A stretch of 64,000 nucleotides of DNA. Origin: Actinotalea caeni (GTDB taxonomy: Bacteria > Actinomycetota > Actinomycetes > Actinomycetales > Beutenbergiaceae). The position numbers were made by a program, and so were the translations under genes. The notes under the pieces are model-generated. The model had not been told where the DNA came from. It saw only the letters and a list, made by a program, of their open reading frames with translations, and ran no database searches. Every line of letters starts with the position of its first letter. Within the stretch, counting starts at the first letter, position 1. The stretch spans positions 1 through 64,000 of the forward strand of contig NZ_WNXX01000009.1 of the NCBI RefSeq assembly GCF_009733795.1, in the 5' to 3' direction. Below, piece by piece: positions 8,372 to 16,650 of the stretch.

Positions 8372-9296
8372 CGTGCACCCACCTCTTGCGCGTACCCCAC
8401 TGCAGAGCGGCCATCACCAGAACCACGCAGAACAGCAGCACGCCGATCGCCGAGGCGTAGCCGAAGTCCTGCTGCACGAAGGCGGTGCGATACAGCAGGT
8501 AGGAGATCACCGTGGTGGAGCGTCCTGGTCCGCCCTGGGTGAGGATCTGAATCGGCGCGAACACATCCATGGCGCTGATCAAGGTGATCATCGTGACCAG
8601 CAGCACCGTGGGAGTCATCAGCGGAAGAGTGATCGACGTCAGCACGCGGCGCGGGCTTGCGCCGTCGATCCGCGCAGCTTCCTTCACGTCGGCCGGCACG
8701 TTCTGCAGCGCCGCGATGAACAGGATCATGTTCATGCCGACGCCCTTGAAGACCTGGATGACCACCAGCGTCACCAGCGCCCAGTCGGGATCACGCAACC
8801 AGTTCGGCCCCATGATCCCCAGCATCGACAGCACTCCGTTGATGCCACCGTTCGAGGCGACCAGGAAGTTCCAGATCAGGACCCAGGCCACCGTGGAGAC
8901 AACGACCGGCGAGAAGAAGAAGGCGCGGAACGTCGTCGTGCCTGGCAGCTTCTGGACGAGCAGCAGCGCCAAGACCATCGCGAGGGTCACGTTCAGGACC
9001 ATCAGCATGAGGGCGAACGCCAGCGTCACGCCGAGCGAGGCCCAGACCGTGGAGTCGCCCATGAGCTGACTGAAGTTCGCGCTACCCACCCAGGTGAAGG
9101 TTCCCACCAGCGGGTTCCAGTCATGGAACGCGTACCAGATGACGTAACCGAACGGGACCAGTCCGAGGCCCAGGACGCCGATGATGACCGGCGCGACGAA
9201 GGCGAGCCCGACCGCGTGGTCGATTCGCCTCAGGCGACGCGAGGAGCCACTGGGTGCTGGCCCCTCGCGTCGCCGACCGGTGACGGCCGAGATCAT
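8361..9296 (-). CDS. Sugar ABC transporter permease (MalF type)
   Basis: 311 aa with six membrane helices after a 30-residue basic cytoplasmic N-terminus. The EAA loop is EAARIDGASPRRVL followed by SITLPLMTP. Its ATG at 9296 immediately follows the TAG stop of the solute-binding protein (TAGATG), so the three transporter genes are tightly coupled. The substrate is presumably an oligosaccharide released by the exported enzyme at 4849-7404 or processed by the FAD oxidoreductase upstream. Confidence 0.9.
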   Translation of the reverse strand: MISAVTGRRREGPAPSGSSRRLRRIDHAVGLAFVAPVIIGVLGLGLVPFGYVIWYAFHDWNPLVGTFTWVGSANFSQLMGDSTVWASLGVTLAFALMLMVLNVTLAMVLALLLVQKLPGTTTFRAFFFSPVVVSTVAWVLIWNFLVASNGGINGVLSMLGIMGPNWLRDPDWALVTLVVIQVFKGVGMNMILFIAALQNVPADVKEAARIDGASPRRVLTSITLPLMTPTVLLVTMITLISAMDVFAPIQILTQGGPGRSTTVISYLLYRTAFVQQDFGYASAIGVLLFCVVLVMAALQWGTRKRWVHDEV

Positions 9297-10628
9297 CTAG
9301 TTCCCTGAGATGATCGGATCGATGTCGGTGCAGACCTGGGCCAGCACGCTGGCGGCGTCGCCCTCCGGAGTCCAGAGCGAGTCCAGCCTGACCCGGATCG
9401 GGTCATTGATCTGGCTCATCTGCGGGTGCCCCGCCTTGGTGACGGCTTCGACCGACTGGTCGATGACCGTGCTCTGCAGCTGCTCGGCGCTCAGTGCGGG
9501 TGCAGCGTCGGCGAGCGTCTCAGTGGTCAGCAGCGAGGTGCGCGGCGGCGGGAAGAACTGGGCGAGCAGGCGCGTGCTCTCGGGATTGGTGAAGTACGCC
9601 AGGAAGTCGGCCGCCACCTCGGGGTGATCGCTCTGAGCGACGACCCCCACACCGCCCTGCCCGACGACCGAGACCTGGCCTGCTGGTCCGGCAGGCAGGG
9701 GGACGAAGTCCCACTCGAAGTCGTCGCCGAGACCTGTCGACATGCTCAGCTGCGACATCATGAAGCCGGCCTGCCCGGACGCGAAGTCGAACTCCTCGCC
9801 CGGCAGCGGGATCGCCCCGACCTCGTAGACCTGCGTGTGGAACCAGTCGAAGAACTCCACCACCTCCGGGTCGGTGAACTGGCACTCGCTGCCGTCCGCG
9901 CTCCACGGTGCGGCTCCCCATGCCAGCCACATCTGGCCCAGGGCGCCGTTCCAATTCGTGTACGGGTCGTCGTGAGGTAAGAAGCCGGCAGCGTCGGTCG
10001 TGGACGAAACCGCGGCGGCGGCCGCCATCAGCTCGTCATAGGTCCAGTCGCCGCTGGCGATCAGGTCCCGGGGGTTCTCCTGGCCGGCTTCCGCGATCAG
10101 GTCGAGGTTGACGTAGACGCCGAAGGGGCTGTTCGAGAACGGGTACCCGTACAGGTTTCCGTCTCTGGACCAGAGCTCGATCGCCCCAGGGATCAGATCA
10201 TCAAACTCGTATCCCTCGGTCTCGGAGAACGTCGGGGTCAGGTCGGCGAAGACGCCCGAGTCGACGAACTGAGCCGCGTAGGACTCCATGAGCCACGCGA
10301 TGTCCGGGGCCTCCCCGCCTGCGATCTGCGTGGTCAGCGCGTCGACATAGGTGGCCGCGGGCAACGACTCGAACGACACGCTGCTGACCAGCTCGGGGTT
10401 CTCCTCGATGTACCTGGCAGCAATTGCCTCGAAGATCTCGTGGTGCCCTTCGTTGCCGGTCCACACCGTCATCCGAAGGTCCACGGGTCCATCTGGTGCT
10501 GCGGGTTCGTTCCCGCCGCCGCCTTCGCCGCCTCCTCCTCCACCGCCGCACGCTGCTGTCAACGCGATGGCTGCGGTGGCAGCCGTCAGCACGGCCGCCC
10601 GCCTGGTTCTGCTTGGTCGGTTCTTCAT
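9297..10628 (-). CDS. Extracellular sugar-binding lipoprotein of an ABC transporter
   Basis: 443 aa, family 1 solute-binding protein. The lipobox LTAAC puts the lipidated cysteine at residue 27, followed by a Gly/Glu linker. Typical SBP_bac_1 phrases are visible: TVWTGNEGHHEIFEAIAARY, GGEAPDIAWL, GNLYGYPFSNSPFGVYVNLDLI and FASGQAGFMMSQ. GAGGAG lies 6 nt before the start. It sits between the FAD oxidoreductase and the permeases. The 116-bp upstream gap holds a hairpin that may set its expression relative to its neighbours. Confidence 0.9.
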   Translation of the reverse strand: MKNRPSRTRRAAVLTAATAAIALTAACGGGGGGGEGGGGNEPAAPDGPVDLRMTVWTGNEGHHEIFEAIAARYIEENPELVSSVSFESLPAATYVDALTTQIAGGEAPDIAWLMESYAAQFVDSGVFADLTPTFSETEGYEFDDLIPGAIELWSRDGNLYGYPFSNSPFGVYVNLDLIAEAGQENPRDLIASGDWTYDELMAAAAAVSSTTDAAGFLPHDDPYTNWNGALGQMWLAWGAAPWSADGSECQFTDPEVVEFFDWFHTQVYEVGAIPLPGEEFDFASGQAGFMMSQLSMSTGLGDDFEWDFVPLPAGPAGQVSVVGQGGVGVVAQSDHPEVAADFLAYFTNPESTRLLAQFFPPPRTSLLTTETLADAAPALSAEQLQSTVIDQSVEAVTKAGHPQMSQINDPIRVRLDSLWTPEGDAASVLAQVCTDIDPIISGN

Positions 10629-10662
10629 CTCTCTCTCCTCGTAGCGTCGTTGCTGGGCTTGG

Positions 10663-10721
10663 GAGCCCGTGATCTGGGCTCGGCCGTGAGCGCACTGCCG
10701 CTGCGCGCGGCATCAGTGCGC
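10663..10721. other. Two hairpins in the gap between FAD oxidoreductase and binding-protein genes
   Basis: GCGCACTG-CCG (10690-10700) pairs with CGG-CAT-CAGTGCGC (10708-10721). GAGCCC (10663-10668) pairs with GGGCTC (10676-10681). On the minus-strand transcript these lie 24-80 nt past the FAD gene stop. They could be a partial terminator or an mRNA-processing/stability structure. Confidence 0.5.
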
Positions 10722-10744
10722 TTGTGTCCGAGATCAGCGGGCTG

Positions 10745-12373
10745 TCAGTAGGGGTGTGCACCCTCCGGCCAACGCAGCTGCGCACCGGTGGCGATCAGCT
10801 CGTGCTGGAAGTCGGTGAGGACGTCGGGCCGCTCCTGCACCTCGTGCGGGGTGCGGGATCGGGCGAGGCAGTAGGCCGCGAGGTGTCCTGCCGCCTCCCC
10901 GATGTTCCACTCGACCGGATGCACCCGGTAGCAGCCGTTGGTGATGTGTGTGGTGCCGATGTTCTTGTTGGCCGCGATCAGATTGGTCATGCGCCGCGGC
11001 AGCAGCGCGCCGAGCGGGATCTCGAAGGGCGTGGAGGGCACGTCGATGTAGGTGTCGCCCCCCGTGGAGGGATGCAGATCGATGCGGTACATCCCCACAC
11101 CGACCGAGTCCTCGTACCGGGTGGCGCCGCGGTCTCCACGAACGGCGTACGACACATCGTTCTCGGTGACCGTGGTGACCGCCCGGATCCGGCGCGACTC
11201 CCGGTGGTAGACAGCCTGGGCGAGTCCGTCGCTGCTGCCCATCACATCCGGTCGCAGCCGCAGCCCGGGAAAGCCGGTGCCGCCATCCTCCCGGGGCGCC
11301 TCGGTCTGCATCCAGTACAGCATCGACAGGCTCAGCTGCCGGGCGTCGGCGATCCTGCGTTCGGCCTCCTCGGGCTCGACGTCGAGCACCGGCGCCAGGA
11401 AGTAGTCGATGCTCGGCCAGTTCACCAGGCAGATGTCGCTGCTGTAGTGGCCAGGCTCGAACAGGCTGGCCGCGGCGACCCGGCGGAACGTCCACAAGTT
11501 GCCACCGTCGCCAGGGTCTTTCGACTGGTCCGCCCGTACCGCCAGGGCGTCGTCACCCGGATTCGGGGTGAAGGTCCGGGTGTCCATCTCCAGCGTGCGC
11601 GGGCTGGGCGCCGTCCAGGACAGCAGGTTCGCACCGTTCCAGGCCGCGGGGCGGTAGGAGCTCCAGAAGTCGTATCGCTCGGGTCGCTCGATCGTGTGGT
11701 CGCCGTCGGCGTGCTCGACGACGTAGCACACGCTGAGTGCCTGCACGTTGTCCGGCTGCGCCTGCGCGGGGGCGCTCGGCTCGCCGGTCTCGGCGGCGGA
11801 CTCGAACCCGGTCACATACTCGGTGCCGGTCAGGGGAAGCAGCTCGCCCGTCTCGGTCGCATCCACCACGTAGGCCGCCGACACGGTGACACGGGCCCCA
11901 TCCCCCAGGACCGAGGTGAGCGTCACCGAGGTGACAACATCGCCGTCGACACCCGCCGCCGTCGGGCGGACCCGCTCCAGGAGTCTGATCCGGCCCGAGG
12001 ACCGCCAGGGTGCGAGCATCTCCTCGAGAACTGCCAGCGCGACTCGGGGCTCGTGGCAGAGCTTGGAGACCCAGCCGGCGCCGGGATTCAGCTCCGGCCA
12101 TGCCTTGGCTTCCGGACGCAACGGGTAGGAGCGGCGATAGACGTCTCGGATTCCCTCGCGCAGACGCCGGTAGCGCTCGTTTGCACCGAACTGCTCGATC
12201 CAGGGGTGCTCGTCCGGGGGCACGGCTTGCGACGTGAGCTGACCGCCGATCCACGGGTGCTCCTCGGTCAGCACGACGCTGGCGCCCCGGTCCGCGGCGG
12301 CGATCGCCGCAGCGATCCCGCCGAGGCCGGCTCCGACCACCACGACGTCCGCGCTTATCTCAGTCAAGCTCAC
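10745..12373 (-). CDS. FAD-dependent oxidoreductase (PF12831-type)
   Basis: 542 aa. The N-terminal dinucleotide-binding fold is DVVVVGAGLGGIAAAIAAADRG, given here in shortened form as GAGLGG at residues 15-20, followed by the second strand VVLTEEHPWIGGQLTSQ. This N-terminal GG-Q-x-T form is characteristic of FAD_oxidored proteins found in sugar and aromatic operons. No signal peptide, so it is cytoplasmic. The GTG start at 12373 overlaps the TGA of the LacI gene (GTGA), indicating coupling. It may oxidise the imported sugar or a derivative; the substrate is not deducible. Confidence 0.82.
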   Translation of the reverse strand: MSLTEISADVVVVGAGLGGIAAAIAAADRGASVVLTEEHPWIGGQLTSQAVPPDEHPWIEQFGANERYRRLREGIRDVYRRSYPLRPEAKAWPELNPGAGWVSKLCHEPRVALAVLEEMLAPWRSSGRIRLLERVRPTAAGVDGDVVTSVTLTSVLGDGARVTVSAAYVVDATETGELLPLTGTEYVTGFESAAETGEPSAPAQAQPDNVQALSVCYVVEHADGDHTIERPERYDFWSSYRPAAWNGANLLSWTAPSPRTLEMDTRTFTPNPGDDALAVRADQSKDPGDGGNLWTFRRVAAASLFEPGHYSSDICLVNWPSIDYFLAPVLDVEPEEAERRIADARQLSLSMLYWMQTEAPREDGGTGFPGLRLRPDVMGSSDGLAQAVYHRESRRIRAVTTVTENDVSYAVRGDRGATRYEDSVGVGMYRIDLHPSTGGDTYIDVPSTPFEIPLGALLPRRMTNLIAANKNIGTTHITNGCYRVHPVEWNIGEAAGHLAAYCLARSRTPHEVQERPDVLTDFQHELIATGAQLRWPEGAHPY

Positions 12374-13470
12374 GCGTTGTTCCGTTCTTGTTCGGGGGCT
12401 GCTGGCAGCCGGTTGGCGGATCCATCTGGGGCCCGAGGGGCGGTGAGCGTCTCACCGGCTACCTCGGTGCACTCCAGAAGCTGGTGCAGATCGGTGGTGC
12501 TCTCGTCCTCACGGGCGCCGGCGGTCCCTGCCAGGCGGGACAGCAGCAGCAGCGCGCGCGCACCCATCTGCTCACGGGGGATCGTGAAGCCCGACCAGAG
12601 GGTGGGGCCGGGCAGCCGGTGGTGCGGCTGCCCCAGCAGCAGCACGGACAGGTCGTCTGGAACGCTGATCCCCCGACCGGCCAGCGCCCGGCACAGCTCG
12701 TCCGGGTCGACCTCGGGCGCCAGCAGCACCGCGCTCAGCTGCCGCTCGGCGATCTCGGAGGCGGTCTGCCCAGGGTCAGCAGGATCGATGAACTGCGTCG
12801 GCAGGCCACGCTCGGCCATCAACGCCCGGTAGCCGCTCAACCGATCGGAGGTGGGCTCGTCGCTGCCCGTCGGGCCGACGTAGCCGATCCGTCGGTGCCC
12901 GAGGTCAGCGGCGCGCTCGGTCGCCCGCTTCGTGGCCGCCAGATAGTCGGCGCCCACGTAGGGCAGCCGACCACCCTCGCTCTCCCGCCGTCCGAGGAAC
13001 ACGAACGGATAGTTGGTGTCCAGCAGGTGCTGCAGCTCGGCGCGCTCCTCGTGCTGACCCAGCAGCAGGCAGCCATCGGCGATGCCGAGTCTCTGCCAGC
13101 CGCTGCGGGTCAGGCGGCGCGATCCCTCGACCACCCTGGCGCTGGTGAACAGCAGCAGGTCGACGCCGATCTGTTCGGCGGCGTGCTCGATACCCACGAG
13201 GAACGGCCCGTAGAAGTCACGTCCACCGCGCGGGAACGTCGTCTCGTAGGTGAAGACACCGAGGATCTGGTTGTGGCCGCCGGCGAGCCGCTGCGCTACC
13301 GGGTTCACCGAGTACCCGGTGATCCGGATCGCGTCGAGTACCCGCTGGCGGGTTTCCTCGCTGATCCGCACCCCGCTCGGCGTGCGGCCGCTGAGCACGA
13401 AGGACACGGTCGCCTGGCTCACGCCCGCGAGTGCGGCGACATCTGTCTGCGTCACGCGGTGCCTGGGCAT
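12370..13470 (-). CDS. LacI family transcriptional regulator of the 4.8-13.5 kb operon
   Basis: 366 aa. The helix-turn-helix is TQTDVAALAGVSQATVSFVLSG (residues about 7-28) with the hinge region ending NPVAQRLAGG, then a periplasmic-binding-protein-like sensor. The start at 13470 is chosen because GAGGAGG lies 6 nt upstream; the longer frame adds 25 residues without support. It is the first gene of the operon it probably controls. The last 12 residues are unusually polar (PEQERNNA). Confidence 0.88.
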   Translation of the reverse strand: MPRHRVTQTDVAALAGVSQATVSFVLSGRTPSGVRISEETRQRVLDAIRITGYSVNPVAQRLAGGHNQILGVFTYETTFPRGGRDFYGPFLVGIEHAAEQIGVDLLLFTSARVVEGSRRLTRSGWQRLGIADGCLLLGQHEERAELQHLLDTNYPFVFLGRRESEGGRLPYVGADYLAATKRATERAADLGHRRIGYVGPTGSDEPTSDRLSGYRALMAERGLPTQFIDPADPGQTASEIAERQLSAVLLAPEVDPDELCRALAGRGISVPDDLSVLLLGQPHHRLPGPTLWSGFTIPREQMGARALLLLSRLAGTAGAREDESTTDLHQLLECTEVAGETLTAPRAPDGSANRLPAAPEQERNNA

Positions 13471-13533
13471 CGATCCTCCTCGACTGTGAGCGCTGGCAAG
13501 CAGCCTGGCTGCACTTCGAGGTTCAGACAATGG

Positions 13534-13549
13534 GATTATGCGCATTATT
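13534..13549. promoter_or_regulatory. Candidate operator with ATGCGCAT core upstream of LacI operon
   Basis: AT-rich pseudo-palindrome (12 of 16 positions symmetrical) with a perfect ATGCGCAT centre, 64 bp upstream of the LacI start in otherwise GC-rich DNA. Likely an autoregulatory LacI site. The tandem operon promoter should overlap it. Confidence 0.5.
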
Positions 13550-13643
13550 AGCGGGTTGAGGGGCTCACTCCTCCCCGGGGAGGCACGGCTGATCGTCGCG
13601 GAGCGCCCCGCGGGCGGCGCGGTCCGGGTTCAGCATCGGAGCC

Positions 13644-13733
13644 TTACTCCATGGCGTCTTGCTCGACGGCGGAGGTGGCCTGGGCGCCGAGGTCACCTCG
13701 ACCTTGCGAGGCTTGGCCCGCTCCGCGGGGGAC
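13644..13733 (-). pseudogene. Decayed 3' fragment of an hsp20 gene
   Basis: Read on the minus strand, the DNA encodes ERAKPRKVEVT and then, after a one-base shift, GAQATSAVEQDAME followed by TAA. The intact hsp20 at 4365 ends ARAKPRKVEVTTGAQVSTAVEQDSVEQAA (quoted in two parts: ARAKPRKVEVT and GAQVSTAVEQD). The nucleotide match runs about 90 bases with one deletion. The 5' three quarters of the gene are missing. It has the same orientation as the intact copy, on the other side of the sugar operon. Confidence 0.82.
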
Positions 13734-13783
13734 GATCTCGTCGGGCGGAGGGCGGTGGAGATCCGGAGAGATACTGTCGCCGG

Positions 13784-14305
13784 ATGTCGGCCGATCGATT
13801 CATCGTCCGTGACGCCCGTGCGGGCGACGCGGGCGGCATAGCCCGCGTCCACGTGGACTCGTGGCGGGAGACCTACGCCCACCTCGTGCCCGAGCGATTC
13901 TTCGACGAGACCGCGTTCGAGCGGAGGGAGTCGATGTGGGCTCGCTACGTGACGATGGACCCCCGACCAGGCCCTCTCGTGGTCGCGCACGAGTCCGCGC
14001 CCCAGCAGCGCATCATCGGCTTCGCCAACGCCGGGCCGGCTGTCGGACCTGATGCCGAGAAGGGCGCTCCCCCGGCGCGCGACCTCCACCTGTTCGCGAT
14101 CTACCTGCTGGCGGCCGCGCACGGCACCGGCACCGGGCGCGAGCTGCTGGAGGCCACCATCGGCGACGCTCCCGCGCAGCTGTGGGTGCTCGCTGACAAC
14201 CCCCGCGCGATCTCCTTCTACCGGCGGGCCGGGTTCGAGGTGGACGGCGTCAGGTTCGTCGACCCGGAGGTCGAGGGGCTCACCGAGCTGCGAATGGTGC
14301 GCTGA
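13784..14305 (+). CDS. GNAT family N-acetyltransferase
   Basis: 173 aa. A typical GNAT: N-terminal IVRDARAGDAGGIARVHVDSWRETY region (here residues 6-30), strand LHLFAIYLL, acetyl-CoA loop AHGTGTGRELLE, and the C-terminal LWVLADNPRAISFYRRAGFEVDG motif split across strands 5-6. The longer upstream frame is rejected because it runs through the hsp20 remnant. TACTGT lies 6 nt before the ATG, so a leaderless transcript is possible. It ends 3 bp from the convergent GntR gene. Confidence 0.85.
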   Translation: MSADRFIVRDARAGDAGGIARVHVDSWRETYAHLVPERFFDETAFERRESMWARYVTMDPRPGPLVVAHESAPQQRIIGFANAGPAVGPDAEKGAPPARDLHLFAIYLLAAAHGTGTGRELLEATIGDAPAQLWVLADNPRAISFYRRAGFEVDGVRFVDPEVEGLTELRMVR

Positions 14306-14308
14306 CCC

Positions 14309-15052
14309 TCAGCGCCGCCTGGTCCGTAGCCGCCCGAGCACACGCCCGATGGCGGCTCCAGGGGCACCGAGCCGCGTCAGCACCTCGGACCGGGCGCCGT
14401 CGACGAGCTCACGCGCGGCCCGCTCGGCCCGGTCGGGATCCTGCGCTGCGATCGCCTCGGCGATCTCCTCGTGCAACGCGAGCACGTCCTCGGAGATCTG
14501 GTGCGGCAGGGTGCCCAGGTCTTCGCGTGCCTGCAGCAGCGCGGCGAAGGTTCCCTCGAGCCGGACGAACGAGGCGTTCCTGCTGGCGTGCAGCAGCCGG
14601 GAATGGAAGGCCACGTCGGCAGCGGTGAACCCGCCGAGGTCGCCGCGCGATCCGAGTCGCCGCATCGTGGTCGCGAGCTCGGCCAGCGCCGCGAGATCCG
14701 CTGCGTCGGCATGGTCGCAGCACAGCCTCGCAGCGCGGGGCTCGACGGCGGCCCTCAGCTCTTCGAGGTCGCTCACCACGGCGAGCCGGTCGGGTCCCTG
14801 GACGCGCCAGCCGATGACGTCGGCATCGAGCGCGTCCCAGCGGTCCGACGGCAGCACCCGGGTGCCCACCCGCTGCTTCGGCTGGACCAGGCCCTTGGCC
14901 TCCAGCACGCGCAGCGCCTCGCGCACCACTGATCGGGAGACGCCGTGCTGCTCGGCGATCTCCTCGGGCACCACCTGGGTGCCGGGCGCGAGCAGACCGG
15001 TCGCGATCCGACGTCCCAGGTCGGCGACGACCGGGTGCTGCCGGTCAGGCAC
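14309..15052 (-). CDS. FadR-subfamily GntR regulator of the galactonate genes
   Basis: 247 aa. The N-terminal winged helix contains EEIAEQHGVSRSVVREALRVLEAKGLV (residues about 29-55, shown only in part: SRSVVREALRVLE), followed by an FCD all-helical ligand domain with the metal/ligand residues in ADVAFHSRLLHASRN. The GTG start at 15052 overlaps the aldolase gene end by 8 nt. It is the distal gene of the kinase-aldolase-regulator operon. Its predicted site, ATAGTCTGACTAT, lies in the divergent promoter at 16617-16629. Confidence 0.85.
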   Translation of the reverse strand: MPDRQHPVVADLGRRIATGLLAPGTQVVPEEIAEQHGVSRSVVREALRVLEAKGLVQPKQRVGTRVLPSDRWDALDADVIGWRVQGPDRLAVVSDLEELRAAVEPRAARLCCDHADAADLAALAELATTMRRLGSRGDLGGFTAADVAFHSRLLHASRNASFVRLEGTFAALLQAREDLGTLPHQISEDVLALHEEIAEAIAAQDPDRAERAARELVDGARSEVLTRLGAPGAAIGRVLGRLRTRRR

Positions 15053-15656
15053 GCGCGTCCCGGATCGCGGCCAGCAGCCGCGCGACGGTGCCGTGGACGT
15101 CGACGGCGCGGGTGAGCGACCCGCCCACGCCCACTGCCACGGCGCCCGCACGCACCCAGTCCGGGGCCGAGCCGGGCGTGACGCCGCCGGTCGGGACGCA
15201 GCGCAGGTCGGGCATCGCCTCGAGCGTGCCGGCCAGTGCTGCCGGGGTCCACAGGTGCGCCGGGAAGATCTTGACGGCGTGCGCCCCGGCGCGCTGCGCC
15301 GTCGCCATCTCGGTGGGCGTCAGGCAGCCGGGCACGACGGCGAGGTCCCGCTCGACGGCGTAGCGCACCACGTCGAGGTCGAGCTCGGGGCTGACGAGGA
15401 ACGCGGCACCCGCCGCCACGGCGGCCCGCGCGTCGGCCGGGGTGCGGACGGTGCCCGCTCCGACGGCGCGTCCCTCGGCGGCCAGCTCCGCGACCACCTC
15501 GAGCGCGCCGGGCGTGGTCAGGGAGACCTCGACGGCGGCGAGACCGGCGTCGAGCAGCGCGCGCGCCGCGCTCGCCGCCTCAGCGGCCTCGCCCGTGCGC
15601 ACGATCCCGACGACGCCCTGGCGCACGATCCGGTCGACGGTCTCGGCGGCGGTCAT
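15045..15656 (-). CDS. 2-dehydro-3-deoxy-6-phosphogalactonate/-gluconate (KDPG-type) aldolase
   Basis: 203 aa class I aldolase that splits the 6-phosphorylated 2-keto-3-deoxy acid into pyruvate and glyceraldehyde 3-phosphate. Arg20 (GIVR), Glu43 (AVEVS) and the Schiff-base lysine Lys129 (AVKIFPA) are all present, as is the phosphate-binding PTGGV near residue 154. The ATG overlaps the kinase TGA (ATGA). Next to DgoD it most likely serves D-galactonate breakdown, but the sequence alone does not separate KDPGal from KDPG preference. Confidence 0.88.
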   Translation of the reverse strand: MTAAETVDRIVRQGVVGIVRTGEAAEAASAARALLDAGLAAVEVSLTTPGALEVVAELAAEGRAVGAGTVRTPADARAAVAAGAAFLVSPELDLDVVRYAVERDLAVVPGCLTPTEMATAQRAGAHAVKIFPAHLWTPAALAGTLEAMPDLRCVPTGGVTPGSAPDWVRAGAVAVGVGGSLTRAVDVHGTVARLLAAIRDARA

Positions 15657-16606
15657 CGCGTCACGTCCTCGGCGCCGGCGAGCAGCCGGTCGCGGGTGGC
15701 GGGGTCCGGCAGCCCGGGCACGTCGCCGCGGGTCGCGACGACGCACGCGGCGACCGCGGCGGCCTCGCGCAGCCGCTGGTCGGGCTCGGCGCCTCGCAAC
15801 CACGCGCTGATCCAGCCGGCCGCGAACGCGTCGCCCGCGCCGACGGGGTCGACGACCACGGGCACCGGCAGCGCGGGCTGCTGCCGGGTCCGGGTCGCGC
15901 CGTCGGCCGCGGTGCTCTCGGTCGCACCGCGGGCGCCGTCCTTGACGACGACCGTGTGCACGCCGCGCGCGTGCGCCCAGCCGGCCGGGTCGTCGATCCC
16001 GACGGCGGCGGCGTCGTCGGCGCCGACGAGGAGGACGTCGGCGAGGTCGGCCAGCTCCTCGGTGAGGTGGCGCCACCGGTCGGCGTCGGCGAGCCGGAGC
16101 CGGACGTTGGGGTCGGCCGTGACCGTGACGCCGTGCTCGCGGGCCGTGCGGGCGGCGTGCAGCACCGCCTCGTGGGCGCTGTCGGAGATCGCGGCGGTGA
16201 TCCCGGTCAGGTGCAGCACGCGCGCCTGCCGGAGGAGGTCGACCGGGACGTCGGCGGGCGCGAGCAGCGTGGCCGCGCTGCCGGCACGGTGGTAGTCGAC
16301 GGACACGCCGCGCGCGTGCGTGTCGCGCAGCAGCAGCCCGGTGGGGCGCGTCGTGTCGAGCGCGACGTGCGAGACGTCGACGCCCTCGCCGCGCAGGTCC
16401 CGCAGCACGCGTGCGCCGAGCCGGTCGTCGCCGAGGCGGGAGACGAACGCAACCCGGTGGCCGAGGCGGGACAGCCCGACGGCGACGTTGGACTCCGCGC
16501 CCGCGTGGCCCTGCTCGTAGCTCGCGGCCTCGCCGAGCGGCACACCGGCGGGCGCGAGCAGCAGCGCCATCACCTCACCGATCGTCACGACCTCGGGCGC
16601 TCCCAC
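15653..16606 (-). CDS. PfkB-family 2-keto-3-deoxy sugar-acid kinase
   Basis: 317 aa ribokinase-fold enzyme. N-terminal VVTIGEVMALL and GGNxA-like AGAESNVAVGLSRLG; the C-terminal catalytic motif is VDPVGAGDAFAAG. It probably phosphorylates 2-keto-3-deoxygalactonate at C6, a job done by the unrelated DgoK in E. coli. The GTG at 16606 is preferred because TATAGT lies exactly 7 nt upstream on the minus strand, giving a leaderless start. GTG codons at 16615 and 16648 are alternatives, but 16648 would run through the operator. Confidence 0.82.
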   Translation of the reverse strand: MGAPEVVTIGEVMALLLAPAGVPLGEAASYEQGHAGAESNVAVGLSRLGHRVAFVSRLGDDRLGARVLRDLRGEGVDVSHVALDTTRPTGLLLRDTHARGVSVDYHRAGSAATLLAPADVPVDLLRQARVLHLTGITAAISDSAHEAVLHAARTAREHGVTVTADPNVRLRLADADRWRHLTEELADLADVLLVGADDAAAVGIDDPAGWAHARGVHTVVVKDGARGATESTAADGATRTRQQPALPVPVVVDPVGAGDAFAAGWISAWLRGAEPDQRLREAAAVAACVVATRGDVPGLPDPATRDRLLAGAEDVTR

Positions 16607-16613
16607 GCTCGCC

Positions 16614-16629
16614 ACTATAGTCTGACTAT
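16614..16629. promoter_or_regulatory. Shared divergent -10 boxes and FadR-type operator of the galactonate genes
   Basis: ACTATAGT (16614-16621) is self-complementary, so it reads as TATAGT on both strands and can serve as the -10 of both the kinase operon and dgoD. Overlapping it, ATAGTCTGACTAT (16617-16629) is a perfect palindrome matching the FadR-family GntR pattern T-N-GTC-N-GAC-N-A. One bound repressor would block both promoters. Confidence 0.75.
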
Positions 16630-16650
16630 TCGACGAGAGGTGGCTCACCC

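Noticed and set aside
13538-13783. N-terminal extension of the second GNAT protein
   Set aside because: It translates the reverse strand of the hsp20 remnant and lacks GNAT similarity. The ATG at 13784 starts the conserved fold.
12954-16600. E. coli-type DgoK in the galactonate cluster
   Set aside because: The kinase here has the PfkB motif DPVGAGDAF, not the ASKHA-like DgoK family, so the symbol dgoK was not used.
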